Source: MPNP01 sp026710155
GTDB lineage: Bacteria > Pseudomonadota > Alphaproteobacteria > Rhodobacterales > Rhodobacteraceae
DNA length: 64,000 nt
Direction: 5' to 3'
Assembly: GCA_965200885.1 (NCBI GenBank)
Contig: OZ241737.1
Location: 806,001-870,000 of the forward strand
Position numbers and translations under genes: made by a program. Shown here piece after piece: positions 17,933 to 27,889 of this stretch. The notes beneath the pieces are model-generated. The model worked only from the letters and a program-made list of their open reading frames with translations. It made no database searches and was not told the origin of the DNA. The number at the start of each line of letters is the position of its first letter. The stretch's first letter is position 1.

Positions 17933-19585
17933 TTACATATTGGGATAATTTGGTCCGTCCCCACCTTGAGGTGTACACCAGTTGATATTTTGACTCGGAT
18001 CCTTGATGTCACAGGTTTTGCAATGCACACAGTTTTGGTAATTGATTTTGAATTCCTTGCTTCCATCATTGTTTTCAAGAACTTCATAAACACCTGCCGG
18101 ACAGTATCTTTGGGCCGGTTCAGAATAATTTGGGAGGTTGACACTTATAGGAATGGTCGGATCAGTCAAGTGCAGGTGGACAGGCTGTCCCTCTTCATGA
18201 TTGGTTCCCGAATAGCTGACATTGGTAAGGCGGTCAAAACTGATCTTGCCGTCTGGCTTGGGATATTCTATTTCCTGGTGCTTGCTTGCCGATTCGGTAC
18301 TTTCGGCATCAGATTTCCCATGTTCCAGGGTACCAAGGGGGCTTCCCCCAAAAAGTGTCGAGCACCACATATCGACAGCTCCAATGGCTAGAGAGCCATA
18401 GAGACCATAGCGTGACCACAATGGCTTTACATTTTTGACTTTTTTGAGATCCTTGCCAATGGGGCCGTTTCGCAATTTTTGTTCATAGACAACCAATTCC
18501 TGTTCACCCGACCCGTTTTCAAGAGCCTCGGTTGCGGCATCGGCAGCGAATATGCCGCTCAACATGGCGTTGTGGTTTCCCTTGATTCTTGGCACATTGA
18601 CCAAACCTGCCGAACAACCTACCAATACCCCACCGGGAAAAGTGGTCTTGGGAATTGACTGCCAACCACCTTCGGTTATGGCCCTGGCACCATAGGCAGT
18701 GCGCTTGCCACCCCCCAGCAGGGAACTCACCAAAGGATGATGCTTGAACCTTTGAAACTCCATATAGGGATGGATATAGGGGTTGGCATAGTTGAGGTGG
18801 ACAACAAAGCCGAGGCTGATCTGGTTTTTTTCCATATGATAAAGGAACGATCCTCCGCCTGTTTTCGCATTGAGGGGCCATCCGGCTGTATGCGTCACAC
18901 TTCCCGGTTTGTGCTTTTCGGGATCAATTTCCCAAATCTCCTTCATGCCAAGTCCAAATTTTGGAAAATCCGACTCCCTGTCCAGCCTGTATTTTTCGAT
19001 AACCTGTTTGGTCAATGACCCCCTGGCTCCCTCACACAGGAACACGAACCTGCCCTTGACCTCTATTCCCGGTTCATAGTTATCACCAGGTGTGCCATCA
19101 GGATGTTTTCCAAACTCACCGGCTACGACTCCCGCAACCCTGTCATCCCCATCAAATACGAGTTCCGAACAGGCCATGCCGGGATATACTTCAACTTCCA
19201 GTTCTTCTGCCCGCTCGGCCATCCACCGGCAAACATTGGCCATTGAAACGATATAGTTCCCATGGTTGTTCATAAGTGGTGGCATGGACCAGTTCGGAAT
19301 CCTGATTTGCCCACCTTCCCCGAGGATATAGAAGTTATCCTTGGATACAGGAACATTCAGGGGTGCATTTCGTTTTTTCCAATCCGGAATCAGGGTGTTT
19401 AACCCGATGGGATCCAATATGGCACCGGATAGAATATGAGACCCGACCTCGGCACCCTTTTCCAATATACAGACTTCCAATTCCAGATTATTTTGCTTGA
19501 GCCTTATTGCAGCAGAGAGACCAGCCGGTCCTGCACCAACAATGACGACATCAAATTCCATTACTTCACGTTCGATTTCAGCCAT
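17933..19585 (-). CDS. electron transfer flavoprotein-ubiquinone oxidoreductase
   Basis: 550 residues, the normal ETF-QO length. The FAD-binding dinucleotide fold is FDVVIVGAGPAGLSAAIRL. The central block GCSAGLVNVPRIKGNHNAML contributes to the flavin and quinone site. A single C-terminal [4Fe-4S] cluster is bound by Cys residues in NCVHCKTCDIKDP and NWCTPQGG, plus an upstream YCPAGVYE. It passes electrons from ETF (acyl-CoA and dimethylglycine-type dehydrogenases) to ubiquinone at the inner membrane. The acyl-CoA dehydrogenase at 56 kb is a plausible upstream donor via ETF. Confidence 0.96.
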   Translation of the reverse strand: MAEIEREVMEFDVVIVGAGPAGLSAAIRLKQNNLELEVCILEKGAEVGSHILSGAILDPIGLNTLIPDWKKRNAPLNVPVSKDNFYILGEGGQIRIPNWSMPPLMNNHGNYIVSMANVCRWMAERAEELEVEVYPGMACSELVFDGDDRVAGVVAGEFGKHPDGTPGDNYEPGIEVKGRFVFLCEGARGSLTKQVIEKYRLDRESDFPKFGLGMKEIWEIDPEKHKPGSVTHTAGWPLNAKTGGGSFLYHMEKNQISLGFVVHLNYANPYIHPYMEFQRFKHHPLVSSLLGGGKRTAYGARAITEGGWQSIPKTTFPGGVLVGCSAGLVNVPRIKGNHNAMLSGIFAADAATEALENGSGEQELVVYEQKLRNGPIGKDLKKVKNVKPLWSRYGLYGSLAIGAVDMWCSTLFGGSPLGTLEHGKSDAESTESASKHQEIEYPKPDGKISFDRLTNVSYSGTNHEEGQPVHLHLTDPTIPISVNLPNYSEPAQRYCPAGVYEVLENNDGSKEFKINYQNCVHCKTCDIKDPSQNINWCTPQGGDGPNYPNM

Positions 19586-19990
19586 ATTTCATTTCCCGAA
19601 TGGACCAGTAGTGAACCGACCATATTGCTAGTCCTTTAATGATTTAAAAATACAAACCTGTCCTGAATTATCCAACAGATTTTTTGCATCATGCCGGGAT
19701 ATTTCAAATTTCTGCGTTACCATTCAATTGATTTAGGGTTTAATCTTCGAAACCCCATCCCCTTTGACTTTTTTGAACTGTTTATTTATCCAGGTTGAAT
19801 AATTGTTGAGGAACCGAAAAATTCATTCCCCTTTTGTTTAGTCACCGATTTAACTGTTGCAAATAGATTGTTGCTGATTAAATTTCTAAATTATTTCGGT
19901 CATTTACGGAATTACATTTGGCTTGCCTGTTTAATTTCTTCGCATGAAGAAGTAACCTCTGTGTAATCTGATATTCAAAAAAGCAAATTT
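19586..19990. other. intergenic region between ETF-QO and greA
   Basis: No ORF, RNA or repeat is supported over about 400 bp. It is AT-rich and must hold the divergent promoters of the two genes. No clear -35/-10 pair stands out. Confidence 0.5.
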
Positions 19991-20461
19991 ATGGACAGGA
20001 TATTTATTACCAAAAACGGTGTCGCCGATGTCGAGGATGATTTGAAAAAACTCGTTTCGATAGATCGGCCCCAGATCATCAAGGCCATAGCCGATGCCAG
20101 GGCCCTGGGAGATTTGAGTGAAAATGCCGAATACCATTCTGCCAAGGAAAAGCAGGGTTTGATTGAAGCCCGAATATCCTACCTCAAGAATATTCTCTCC
20201 AGGGCAGAGATAATTGATGTTACCCAGTTGAGCGGATCAATCAAATTTGGTGCCACCGTTAGCCTTGAAAATGAAGAATCCGGAGAGGAAGTAACCTACC
20301 AGATCGTTGGTGAACCGGAAGCAAACCTTGAAAAAGGCAAATTGAATGTTCGGACTGCTCTTGGCAGGGCTTTGATAGGTAAGGATGAGGGAGATAGTGT
20401 TACCGTGAAGGCACCCAATGGAGAACGGTATTATACTGTTCTGAAGGTAAGTTACACCTAG
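19991..20461 (+). CDS. greA: transcription elongation factor GreA
   Basis: 156 residues, standard GreA length. The N-terminal coiled-coil finger contains ALGDLSENAEYHSAKEKQG, whose acidic tip residues (D and E of GDLSENAEY) stimulate RNA polymerase transcript cleavage. The C-terminal FKBP-like domain includes VGEPEANLEKGKLNVRTALG and ends GERYYTVLKVSY. It rescues backtracked polymerase. The membrane-protein gene starts 6-36 bp downstream and may share its transcript. Confidence 0.97.
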   Translation: MDRIFITKNGVADVEDDLKKLVSIDRPQIIKAIADARALGDLSENAEYHSAKEKQGLIEARISYLKNILSRAEIIDVTQLSGSIKFGATVSLENEESGEEVTYQIVGEPEANLEKGKLNVRTALGRALIGKDEGDSVTVKAPNGERYYTVLKVSYT

Positions 20462-20466
20462 GGAGG

Positions 20467-21438
20467 ATGAAAATTTTAGAAAGCGGTAAACACATAATGG
20501 CAGGCGGAAAAAACAAGATTTCCATCCGCAATATCATGGCCTATCTTTTTGCAACGGTAGCAACCATTCTATGGGTACTTTTTTTCTATGAGATAAGCCG
20601 AGGCGGTGGATTAGGCGAAACTTTCCAGAATAACAGGGGTGCAATCCCATTGGTTGTCGGACTGATTCCAATACTGTTTTTCTGGTTGGTGGCAGGATTG
20701 TATTTGATGGCAGTTCAAAACAGCGAACGTTACAACGAGTTGAAAAAGAAGATTGGGAAGCTGAAGGAAGAGATTGATCATATTTCCTTCGGTGAAAGCG
20801 AACGGTTCATGAACATCTTGACAGACAGTCCGTCGGCACACGGGGAGAGTCCGGAAATCCATGAGGAATCGGAATACGATGATATGGCAGGAGAAACAAT
20901 TGATACCCCATTCAGCCATCCCATGTCCAGTGATGAAGTCAGGGGAGAGACAAACATGCTTGATGAATGGGGCCTTGACACGCAAACACTGATCAGGGCC
21001 TTCAATATGCCCAATGATGAGAATGATTCAGAAGGTTATGATGCAATTGAGCTAGTAATCAAGATTGAATCCCTGGAAAAACTGCTGCGGAATTCCCATG
21101 AACTCCTCTTTACCCTGGCTGATTATGATTTGATAATGGATGATCTGGAAATTGATATGGGCCTGATCTCAACCTGGAGGCGATTTGCCGCAGATAGTGC
21201 CGTAGGTTCGGTTTCTTCCCTTGGTGGAACCGGAACGTTTGTCGAAATTGCCAAGGTCTCCGGCATTTTGGCCGAAAACAGCAATTTTGAAAGCCTTGCC
21301 GACACCTTCAACAAACAGATGGAAGAGTTTATTTCCAAGGTCATACCACAACTCAGTGATGATGAAATCAGGGAACTGGCCGAAACCAGGACTTTTCTGG
21401 CCTTTTTATTGCTTGGCCAGGTTTTCAATACCGGTTGA
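20467..21438 (+). CDS. hypothetical membrane protein
   Basis: Up to 323 residues. MAGGKNKISI at 20497 is a plausible shorter start. Two strong transmembrane segments lie at about residues 25-45 (MAYLFATVATILWVLFFYEI) and 63-85 (LVVGLIPILFFWLVAGLYLM). A charged helix (NELKKKIGKLKEEIDH) and a long, acidic, soluble domain follow, with no known motif. The family is not recognised. Before the CRISPR island arrived, this gene would have been convergent with moeA. Confidence 0.7.
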   Translation: MKILESGKHIMAGGKNKISIRNIMAYLFATVATILWVLFFYEISRGGGLGETFQNNRGAIPLVVGLIPILFFWLVAGLYLMAVQNSERYNELKKKIGKLKEEIDHISFGESERFMNILTDSPSAHGESPEIHEESEYDDMAGETIDTPFSHPMSSDEVRGETNMLDEWGLDTQTLIRAFNMPNDENDSEGYDAIELVIKIESLEKLLRNSHELLFTLADYDLIMDDLEIDMGLISTWRRFAADSAVGSVSSLGGTGTFVEIAKVSGILAENSNFESLADTFNKQMEEFISKVIPQLSDDEIRELAETRTFLAFLLLGQVFNTG

Positions 21439-21443
21439 TTGCG

Positions 21444-21541
21444 GTTTTCAAACTATATCCAAAAACTGCTGTAGGGATAATATTTGACCAGGGTCACCCC
21501 TATCAACCGATAGGGTATCCTCTCCCAATTCGACCAGACCT
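21444..21541 (-). pseudogene. duplicated 3' end of moeA (left boundary repeat of the CRISPR island)
   Basis: These 98 bp match 28471-28567, the 3' end of intact moeA, at roughly 90% identity by eye. On the minus strand it reads GLVELGEDTLSVDRG like MoeA. A 1-bp insertion then shifts the frame, so it is not functional. It lies in the same orientation as the real copy and marks the far boundary of the CRISPR-Cas segment, like an attachment-site scar. Confidence 0.85.
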
Positions 21542-21569
21542 ATTACAAGGACTGCTTCACGTGAGACAA

Positions 21570-22529
21570 GTTACGGTTGCCATACCGATCTAGATTTGCT
21601 ACTCTAATAACGTCCTTATCGGCCGGATTTCCCCCGTTACGGTTGCCATACCGATCTAGATTTGCTACTCTTAGGTTAAATGTGTAATCCAATCCAAGAC
21701 CGTTACGGTTGCCATACCGATCTAGATTTGCTACTCTAAGAACCAGCAACAATCCTCGCTCGTCGACGTTACGGTTGCCATACCGATCTAGATTTGCTAC
21801 TCTCGAAGGGATTATCGGTGCTTACGTCTGGATGTTACGGTTGCCATACCGATCTAGATTTGCTACTCTGGTCGATCTCATCGGAAGCATCCGCGATCCG
21901 TTACGGTTGCCATACCGATCTAGATTTGCTACTCTGAGCGAGAGCGGAACAGGGGGCTGGACTAAGTTACGGTTGCCATACCGATCTAGATTTGCTACTC
22001 TCATGCCTGGAAATAATGTTCGGCTGCGACTGTTACGGTTGCCATACCGATCTAGATTTGCTACTCTAGCTCAAACCGGCTCATTTAAGATATGAATGTT
22101 ACGGTTGCCATACCGATCTAGATTTGCTACTCTCGCATCCAGCATCAACATTCCGATACTGATGTTACGGTTGCCATACCGATCTAGATTTGCTACTCTC
22201 ACCGATCACATCGGGAGGCATGACATATAGTTACGGTTGCCATACCGATCTAGATTTGCTACTCTGTTGACACAAAAAAATATCGTCTGTCTGTCGTTAC
22301 GGTTGCCATACCGATCTAGATTTGCTACTCTTTAGTGTGAGCATCTGCCATAATGGCAGCAGTTACGGTTGCCATACCGATCTAGATTTGCTACTCTGCA
22401 ACTCGCCATTAATCCAAATAGGATTATGTTACGGTTGCCATACCGATCTAGATTTGCTACTCTCATTAGCAGGAGCATGAGGAGGAGCGCGCAGTTACGG
22501 TTGCCATACCGATCTAGATTTGCTACTCT
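21570..22529 (+). CRISPR. type II-C CRISPR array, 15 repeats and 14 spacers
   Basis: Fifteen identical 36-bp repeats start at 21570 and recur every 66 bp to 22494. Each begins GTTACGGTTGCC and ends ATTTGCTACTCT. The 14 spacers are all exactly 30 bp. Pairing with the predicted tracrRNA implies that crRNA is read from the plus strand, towards cas2. Each repeat ends in TGCTACTCT, which resembles an extended -10 (TGnTAnnnT). The Neisseria repeat ends TGCTACAAT and drives its own spacer, so a promoter inside each repeat is plausible here. No spacer matched anything else in this window by eye. Confidence 0.99.
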
Positions 22530-22539
22530 AGAAAGTTGT

Positions 22540-22574
22540 CAAACCCTTTTGAACAAGTGGTTCAAAAGGGTTTG
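22540..22574 (+). terminator. 15-bp hairpin closing the CRISPR array
   Basis: CAAACCCTTTTGAAC (22540-22554) pairs perfectly with 22560-22574 across a 5-nt loop, followed by a weakly T-rich GTTTATAAAAT. It sits between the convergent array and cas2 and probably ends the pre-crRNA transcript. Confidence 0.7.
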
Positions 22575-22599
22575 GTTTATAAAATATTGAAGTGGTAGA

Positions 22600-22926
22600 T
22601 CAAAATAATGTAAGTAATTTTGGTTTTTTTTCAGTTTTTTTGATCTTTTTTCCAGAATAGTTTCTAGTCAATTCAAATTGTTTGTCTGTGAAAAACATTA
22701 TTGAAACATCTCCTTCATGAGGTACTTTTTTGCCAATCCTTTCTGCTAATGACTCTGCACTTGGGCGGTTCGGGCACACTCTCAAGTAGACTGAAAATTG
22801 TTTCATAATACATCCTTCACTTAAAAGGTAATTTCGAAAACCCGTGGCATATCTTCTTTCAACCTTAGTGCCTACAGGTAAATCAAAAACAACAAGAACC
22901 CACATAATCGAAAATGAGGAGTGCAA
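22600..22926 (-). CDS. cas2: CRISPR-associated endonuclease Cas2
   Basis: Up to 108 residues from a TTG start at 22926. ATG 22905 (MWVLVVFDLPVGT) would give 101. The ferredoxin-like fold is marked by VLVVFDLP with the conserved Asp, and by GCIMKQFSVYLRVCPNRPSA. With Cas1 it forms the spacer-integration complex. The N-terminal extension before MWVL is seen in other type II Cas2 proteins, so the longer start is reasonable. It is last in the cas9-cas1-cas2 operon, 30-50 bp after cas1. Confidence 0.95.
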   Translation of the reverse strand: MHSSFSIMWVLVVFDLPVGTKVERRYATGFRNYLLSEGCIMKQFSVYLRVCPNRPSAESLAERIGKKVPHEGDVSIMFFTDKQFELTRNYSGKKIKKTEKKPKLLTLF

Positions 22927-22956
22927 ATGAAAAAATCCATTTAATTTAAATCATGA

Positions 22957-23856
22957 TTAATTTGCGAACTCTATCTTTAGGGGAAGTTCCAGCTTTTTTT
23001 CGGAATTTTCAAAAACGGAAATTAGGCTATTTACAACTAATACCATAGCCCTAAAAAGATCTGTTTCACCAGATGCTAAGATCAATGTCCTTTGCATTAG
23101 CCCTGCAAGAATTTCTTTTGATTCTTTTGAAATATCTTCACTCCAAGAATTCCTATTCTGCCAAACTACACGATCAACAAGGGGCCGGAATGGTTCCAAA
23201 AGATCATCGACTAAACAAAAATTATTACGAGAATTAATGTGGCCTACTCCAAGAGAGGGAGATAACCCTGCTGAAATTACAGCCCTAGCCAATGCTGAAC
23301 GAAGTATTGTATACCCATAATTCAAATGTGCATTAATACCCGGAATGTGACGGTCACGGTGAAAATTTAACCCAAATAACTTTTTCCAATAATATCGAGC
23401 TGCCTGCGCCTCAACATTGTTAGGGTCACCAGAGCGAACTTTTTTTTCAAGATTAAGCAAAAACTTGCTAGCAGGTAAGTTGATTCCATTTAAAGTTCTA
23501 GATTGTTCCCTAATTTTTGCCTTTACTAGCTCTTTCCAAATCCTTTTTTTTATAGGTTTTGCTACTGATGCCTGGGCTTGAATCCTTCCCGATTGAAGGT
23601 AATGATTTGCAGTGGGCACCAATAATGCTACTGGTAAATGCTTTTCATTACATACTACCAATGGTATATTACATTCTGCCAATTTAAATAATAAGCCGTG
23701 TGAATAGGTCCCATAATAGGAATGAGTAATTATGGCTTGGATATCTCTTAAAGGTATACGACCTAATTCTTGCTTATTGTCCAAAACAACCAAACTTTTC
23801 CGTTCAGTATGTAAGTATCTTCCTGGCTCCGTAATATCAACAATACGCCAAGTCAT
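22957..23856 (-). CDS. cas1: CRISPR-associated integrase Cas1
   Basis: 299 residues, type II Cas1 length. It begins MTWRIVDITEPGRYLHTERK. The catalytic region includes the Glu in NNVEAQAARYYW, the His in LGVGHINSRNNF, and the acidic LVDDLLEPFRPLVD. It inserts new spacers together with Cas2. The start lies 14 bp after the cas9 stop, so they form one operon. The ribosome site is poor, suggesting coupling to cas9 translation. G+C is visibly lower than in moeA or greA. Confidence 0.97.
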   Translation of the reverse strand: MTWRIVDITEPGRYLHTERKSLVVLDNKQELGRIPLRDIQAIITHSYYGTYSHGLLFKLAECNIPLVVCNEKHLPVALLVPTANHYLQSGRIQAQASVAKPIKKRIWKELVKAKIREQSRTLNGINLPASKFLLNLEKKVRSGDPNNVEAQAARYYWKKLFGLNFHRDRHIPGINAHLNYGYTILRSALARAVISAGLSPSLGVGHINSRNNFCLVDDLLEPFRPLVDRVVWQNRNSWSEDISKESKEILAGLMQRTLILASGETDLFRAMVLVVNSLISVFENSEKKLELPLKIEFAN

Positions 23857-23869
23857 ACATTTTTCTTTT

Positions 23870-26800
23870 TCATTCGTTTAACATTGGAAAAAAGTAAGTG
23901 GGTTCCCCAAGATGATTAGTAATAATTCGCTGGGCCCTCTTTTCCTTAAAAAATTTTAGACGCCTTTCATATAATGAACGCTTTCCAGCATCTTTTGCAT
24001 CAGTGCACTTCACAACACCCATTTTGCCATCAGAAATTCTCACTACTATCATTCTAACCCGATAATTTAAATTATCAGGATCATCCAATAGCAGAATATC
24101 GTCTTTATGTGCAGACCATAGAAGGGCGTTACCTGCCTTGTCTGATTCTGGTACAAAAGTTTCATCATTTGCTTCAAACATTGTAATAATTTGCCACTTG
24201 ATTTTTCCCTTATTATTTTTATAAAAATCCATACGGTGGTTTCTACCACTAAGGTAACCTCCATTGAATTTATTTCCTTGCTTAATAACATTTACTAATT
24301 TTTGTTCCTTAAAATCCCAGTAATAGCAAGGGAGAGCCTTCTTTTTCATGAGATCAATTGCTTTCTTGTAAACTAATGTTTCTGTAATTGCTCTTACTTT
24401 CTTCCCTTGATTTTTGTTTTGAATTGCTTCTGCCCTTAATTCTAGCCGTGCTTTTTCACAAAATCCTTCCACTTTATTTTGGATCATGTTGAGGTTATTT
24501 GTAAAATCAGCAATTGATGGGTTGTCTCCATATCCCTTAATCAATGCACCACTGATTTTTTTCTTTTTCAAGTCAGTTAAGGATTTTATATCGCCAAGTT
24601 TCACTTTTGTCCGAGTTAAATACTTCCCTTTCTCATGGGGCCCAGAAACTATCCCCCTTAAAGTATCCTCGTGCAATTGCCCACTTGCTGAATTATCCGG
24701 CTTCCTTGATAGAAGTACATTTTGCGTTACCTTCTCAACATGGGACCAAAATTCTCTTTCACCACCAAATGGAGGTTGAATTTTGTCAACTATACCCAAG
24801 ATCCTTTTTTCTTCACAATGACGTGCAGCGGTTTGAATCTTTTGTATAGTGGATCTGGTGGTACACCCGACAACCAACGCATCAATAAAATGATGTCTGT
24901 GATCATCTCTTTGTTTGATGCTTGATTCACCCCCAAGTACCTTATTCAGGCCCCATTTCTTTCGCAACAACGAAGTTACTTTACTGCTGACAGCAATTAC
25001 ATTTTCTGGTTTTCCATAAAGGCAAGTTAGGTATTGTCTCGTAATTTTGGCGATATACGAATTATCAATAGAAAATCTTTCTCGCCAATAGTCTGGATTA
25101 TTTTCAAACCTTTCTAGGGCATCACTTTTAAATCTATTTTTCTTTCCTGCAGGTAAGTCATTAACCCTTCTAATAATTGCATCCCAATCAAAATTTGGAT
25201 CAGAAGAAAATGCGTCATAAGGGGTCCGATTGTTTTTAAAAGCATTAGCACTTTTCTTACATAAAACCATATTTGCTTTAGAATCATCATAGGTTTTACT
25301 GCGAGGTAAAATATGATCGATTTCAACTTCACCACTAAACAACTGAATAAGGCTGATGTTATCACCTGTATAAACACATTTGCATTTTTGTTGTTCCCAT
25401 AATTCATATTTCAATTCGTTGGGTCGCGTTTGTTCAAGTTCATTTTCCTTAAGCTTCCGCCTAATTTGCTCTCTTTTTTCTCTGTTACTCGCAATCTTTT
25501 GCTCTATCAATGCTTTTGTTTTTTCACTTTTTCCTAGATCCCTTGCTAATTCAACATAAATTTTCTCTGGCAATCCATATTTATCGATTAAACAATTTAC
25601 TGCTTTTCTTATTTGATTAAGGGCAACATGGACAACCGGATTTGGTGCCCTACCGTATTTCTTCTCAAGAAAATTAGTGTTAGGGGGTTTGTTTGATGGG
25701 TTTTCAGAAAAAATCCAAATTGGCTCAATAGCGTACCCTTTTAAAACTTCACCGTAATAGGGTAATTTCCTGAATATTTCTCCAATTGGTGTTTGAGCAT
25801 GGACCAACCCAGCCAAATCCTCAGCTGCACGGGAGGAAAGGGTGGGATGTTTCTTGAGTTCCACAAGTATTTTCCTGGTGGCGGTTTTCCCTAGATTTCC
25901 ATAACCTTTGGGAAAATCTGTCTGGATAAGCCGCTTTGTTAATTGATCAGATAAATTTATTACCGTCTTGATCTTATCAACAGCTTCTTCCTTGTCAAAA
26001 TGGGTTGACAATATCTCCAGAACAAAATCCTTGTTTTCTGCATTTAATTCAGCCCACTCTTCACCCAATTCATAATTCGAAAATGGATACTTCGCTATCT
26101 CAGTTCTAGCTTTGGAATCTTCTAGGTTAACCTTGCAATTTTTTTTAATCCCAATTATTGTTTTTATGTCAGTTTTATTTAGGGACTCTCCCCTCATCAA
26201 GGATTCCACAAGTTCGTCCCTTTGACCAATTGTCAATTCCGGCAAGGGTGTCCCTTGATGAGAAAACCTTAAATTGTTTACCTCCTCATAAATCCTCTTT
26301 TCCTGAAAAAGTCTAGAGGATTTTGGCAGACGTTTTTCATTCGTAACATACGAACAATTACCAGGTGGGGGTGTCGAGACTTTTCGTTGGAAAAACAATT
26401 CTTCTTCAAGGGATTCTCGAAATGAATCGTTCAACTTCTCCTGATGAAATTCTTTTTGTTTTTGCCAAATGATATCGAATTCTTTCCTTAACAAATCTCT
26501 TGAGGGATAAAAATCATAACTTCCTTTTCCAATCACTTCTTGGTTGATTCTGACCTTTTTCCTTCTCTTTTCCCTATACCAAAGAAACTGGCCATAAGTT
26601 TTAAATCCCATTTCGTTGATTTTTACTTCAAGTTTCTTAATACCTTCTTTTGTTAATAAAGTATCTTTTTCATCATTATCCCTCCCGTCAAATGCACTGC
26701 TACCTCGATGTTTTGCCATATGGAGAATTATTCTTTGTAATTCTTCCAAATCTATTTTCTCGTTAACTGCTTTTGCCCTTAGTTTTAAAGGTGATTTATC

Positions 26801-27079
26801 CAGTAAATACTTCGGAATATCATTATGAGGGAATCCGATTCCATTTTTAAGGAAGATTTGCGCCAAGCGTCGTAATCTCATTTGTTTTCTATCTATCATT
26901 CGCCTTTGAGAACGAGCTAATCGACGAGTTTCTCCTCCAACTGGTGCCGACCAGGTTCTCACAAATCCTTCTTTAACACCAATAACATTTTCTTCCTTGT
27001 CAATTTCAATCACAGCTAACCCAAGGGAAGCAACCCCAACATCAATTCCAAGATTGTATTTAAAAGGAGTTGTATTCAT
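23870..27079 (-). CDS. cas9: Cas9 endonuclease, type II-C
   Basis: 1069 residues, the compact II-C size. RuvC-I is YNLGIDVGVASLGLAV (D13). The arginine-rich bridge helix follows (RRLARSQRRMIDRKQMRLRR). RuvC-II is KIYVELARDLGKS (E510). HNH is EVEIDHILPRS (H589) with a downstream ANMVLCKKSANAFKNN. RuvC-III is DDHRHHFIDALVVG (H730, D733). All nuclease residues are present, so it should cut DNA guided by crRNA and tracrRNA. The start follows AAAAAGGTAAAAATTA. Unlike most II-C loci, the tracrRNA lies about 1 kb upstream because two mobile elements have inserted between them. Confidence 0.98.
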   Translation of the reverse strand: MNTTPFKYNLGIDVGVASLGLAVIEIDKEENVIGVKEGFVRTWSAPVGGETRRLARSQRRMIDRKQMRLRRLAQIFLKNGIGFPHNDIPKYLLDKSPLKLRAKAVNEKIDLEELQRIILHMAKHRGSSAFDGRDNDEKDTLLTKEGIKKLEVKINEMGFKTYGQFLWYREKRRKKVRINQEVIGKGSYDFYPSRDLLRKEFDIIWQKQKEFHQEKLNDSFRESLEEELFFQRKVSTPPPGNCSYVTNEKRLPKSSRLFQEKRIYEEVNNLRFSHQGTPLPELTIGQRDELVESLMRGESLNKTDIKTIIGIKKNCKVNLEDSKARTEIAKYPFSNYELGEEWAELNAENKDFVLEILSTHFDKEEAVDKIKTVINLSDQLTKRLIQTDFPKGYGNLGKTATRKILVELKKHPTLSSRAAEDLAGLVHAQTPIGEIFRKLPYYGEVLKGYAIEPIWIFSENPSNKPPNTNFLEKKYGRAPNPVVHVALNQIRKAVNCLIDKYGLPEKIYVELARDLGKSEKTKALIEQKIASNREKREQIRRKLKENELEQTRPNELKYELWEQQKCKCVYTGDNISLIQLFSGEVEIDHILPRSKTYDDSKANMVLCKKSANAFKNNRTPYDAFSSDPNFDWDAIIRRVNDLPAGKKNRFKSDALERFENNPDYWRERFSIDNSYIAKITRQYLTCLYGKPENVIAVSSKVTSLLRKKWGLNKVLGGESSIKQRDDHRHHFIDALVVGCTTRSTIQKIQTAARHCEEKRILGIVDKIQPPFGGEREFWSHVEKVTQNVLLSRKPDNSASGQLHEDTLRGIVSGPHEKGKYLTRTKVKLGDIKSLTDLKKKKISGALIKGYGDNPSIADFTNNLNMIQNKVEGFCEKARLELRAEAIQNKNQGKKVRAITETLVYKKAIDLMKKKALPCYYWDFKEQKLVNVIKQGNKFNGGYLSGRNHRMDFYKNNKGKIKWQIITMFEANDETFVPESDKAGNALLWSAHKDDILLLDDPDNLNYRVRMIVVRISDGKMGVVKCTDAKDAGKRSLYERRLKFFKEKRAQRIITNHLGEPTYFFPMLNE

Positions 27080-27128
27080 TAATTTTTACCTTTTTCCATT
27101 GCTTTAATTTTTGAATTGAGACCAGAGA

Positions 27129-27136
27129 AATTCTTT
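27129..27136. repeat. left target duplication of element B (AATTCTTT)
   Basis: AATTCTTT here and AATTCTTA at 27875-27882 flank element B. Seven of eight positions match. Confidence 0.65.
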
Positions 27137-27874
27137 AAGGATTATATACTTGTTTGTCCATTGCCTGATTTCAGTTCTTTTTCCTGTTTTCCAAAAACCG
27201 CCGGCCCTTCCCCGGCGGTTGCCTTGTCATTGCCTCGCCCACATTTTCAGGTGAGTCCTTGATGATGGGAAACTCCTCGCGGCCTTCGGGCCGGTCTGCC
27301 CCGGGTTTCCTTGTTTCGGGGGATTGCGTCTTAACCGTCGGACGGTCATTGCGGGTTGGCATGCTCTTCTCCGGGTATGGATAACGGCAATGCTTCAATT
27401 TTCCTTGCAACATCATCAAGTTTCAATTCACCGGCCATACCCCCTCGACCTTCGGGGTTGCGGGATGCTGTCGCAATTCTTCGACAGGATTGCTGTTCCG
27501 AATCCGAACGATCCCCACTCAAGGTGAATCCGTCATTTCCACATTGAGCTGTTGGCAGGAAGAATGTCCACCATCGCCAAATCGCTCTTTCCCATTCGTC
27601 CGCTCTTGTCAAAATGATTTTCCCACCCCATGTTTCCAGTCATCGGGAATACTCGTTCTCCTGGATGAAAAATGTGTTTGTGGTATTCCCGACCCTTCCC
27701 CCAAAAGCCTGATTCCGAACGTTTCACCCCTTCGGGACGGAAAACGAACAAAATCGCAAGGGAATCATGTCCTTGACGGGATTTCCGGCCATCTTGTGGA
27801 AAAACCTCCCATGCACGTTCCTCCGGGTGTCAAGAGGCTAGTTGCAAAAATGGGGAAACAAGTATGTAATCTCC
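27137..27874. mobile_element. non-autonomous mobile element B, eroded
   Basis: A 738-bp element. The left end AAGGATTATATACTTGTTTG pairs with the right end, which reads GGAGATTACATACTTGTTTC on the minus strand. The right end continues into CCCCATTTTTGCAAC and TTGACA as in element C, but no -10 follows. The interior is G+C-rich with several short minus-strand frames (for example GELKLDDVARKIEALPLS) and no intact gene, poly-C tract or transposase. It appears to be a decayed sibling of A and C. It lies between cas9 and the tracrRNA. Confidence 0.75.
27196..27220 (-). terminator. intrinsic terminator inside element B
   Basis: On the minus strand AACCGCCGG, a 7-nt loop and CCGGCGGTT form a 9-bp G+C-rich stem followed by TTT. 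It would close a former cargo transcript of element B, just before the left terminal repeat. Confidence 0.6.
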
Positions 27875-27881
27875 AATTCTT

Positions 27882-27889
27882 AATATTAT
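27882..27889. repeat. left target duplication of element M (AATATTAT)
   Basis: Exact copy of 28071-28078. It overlaps the last base of the right duplication of element B, so M landed directly beside B. Confidence 0.85.

Noticed and set aside
21606..22493. Spacers targeting the mobile elements or the IS5 relic in this window
   Set aside because: No spacer matched elements A, B, C, M or the IS over a useful length when compared by eye.
27171..27751. Three short minus-strand frames in element B as genes
   Set aside because: They overlap each other, lack ribosome sites and signal peptides, and do not align with the cargo of A or C, so element B is described as decayed.
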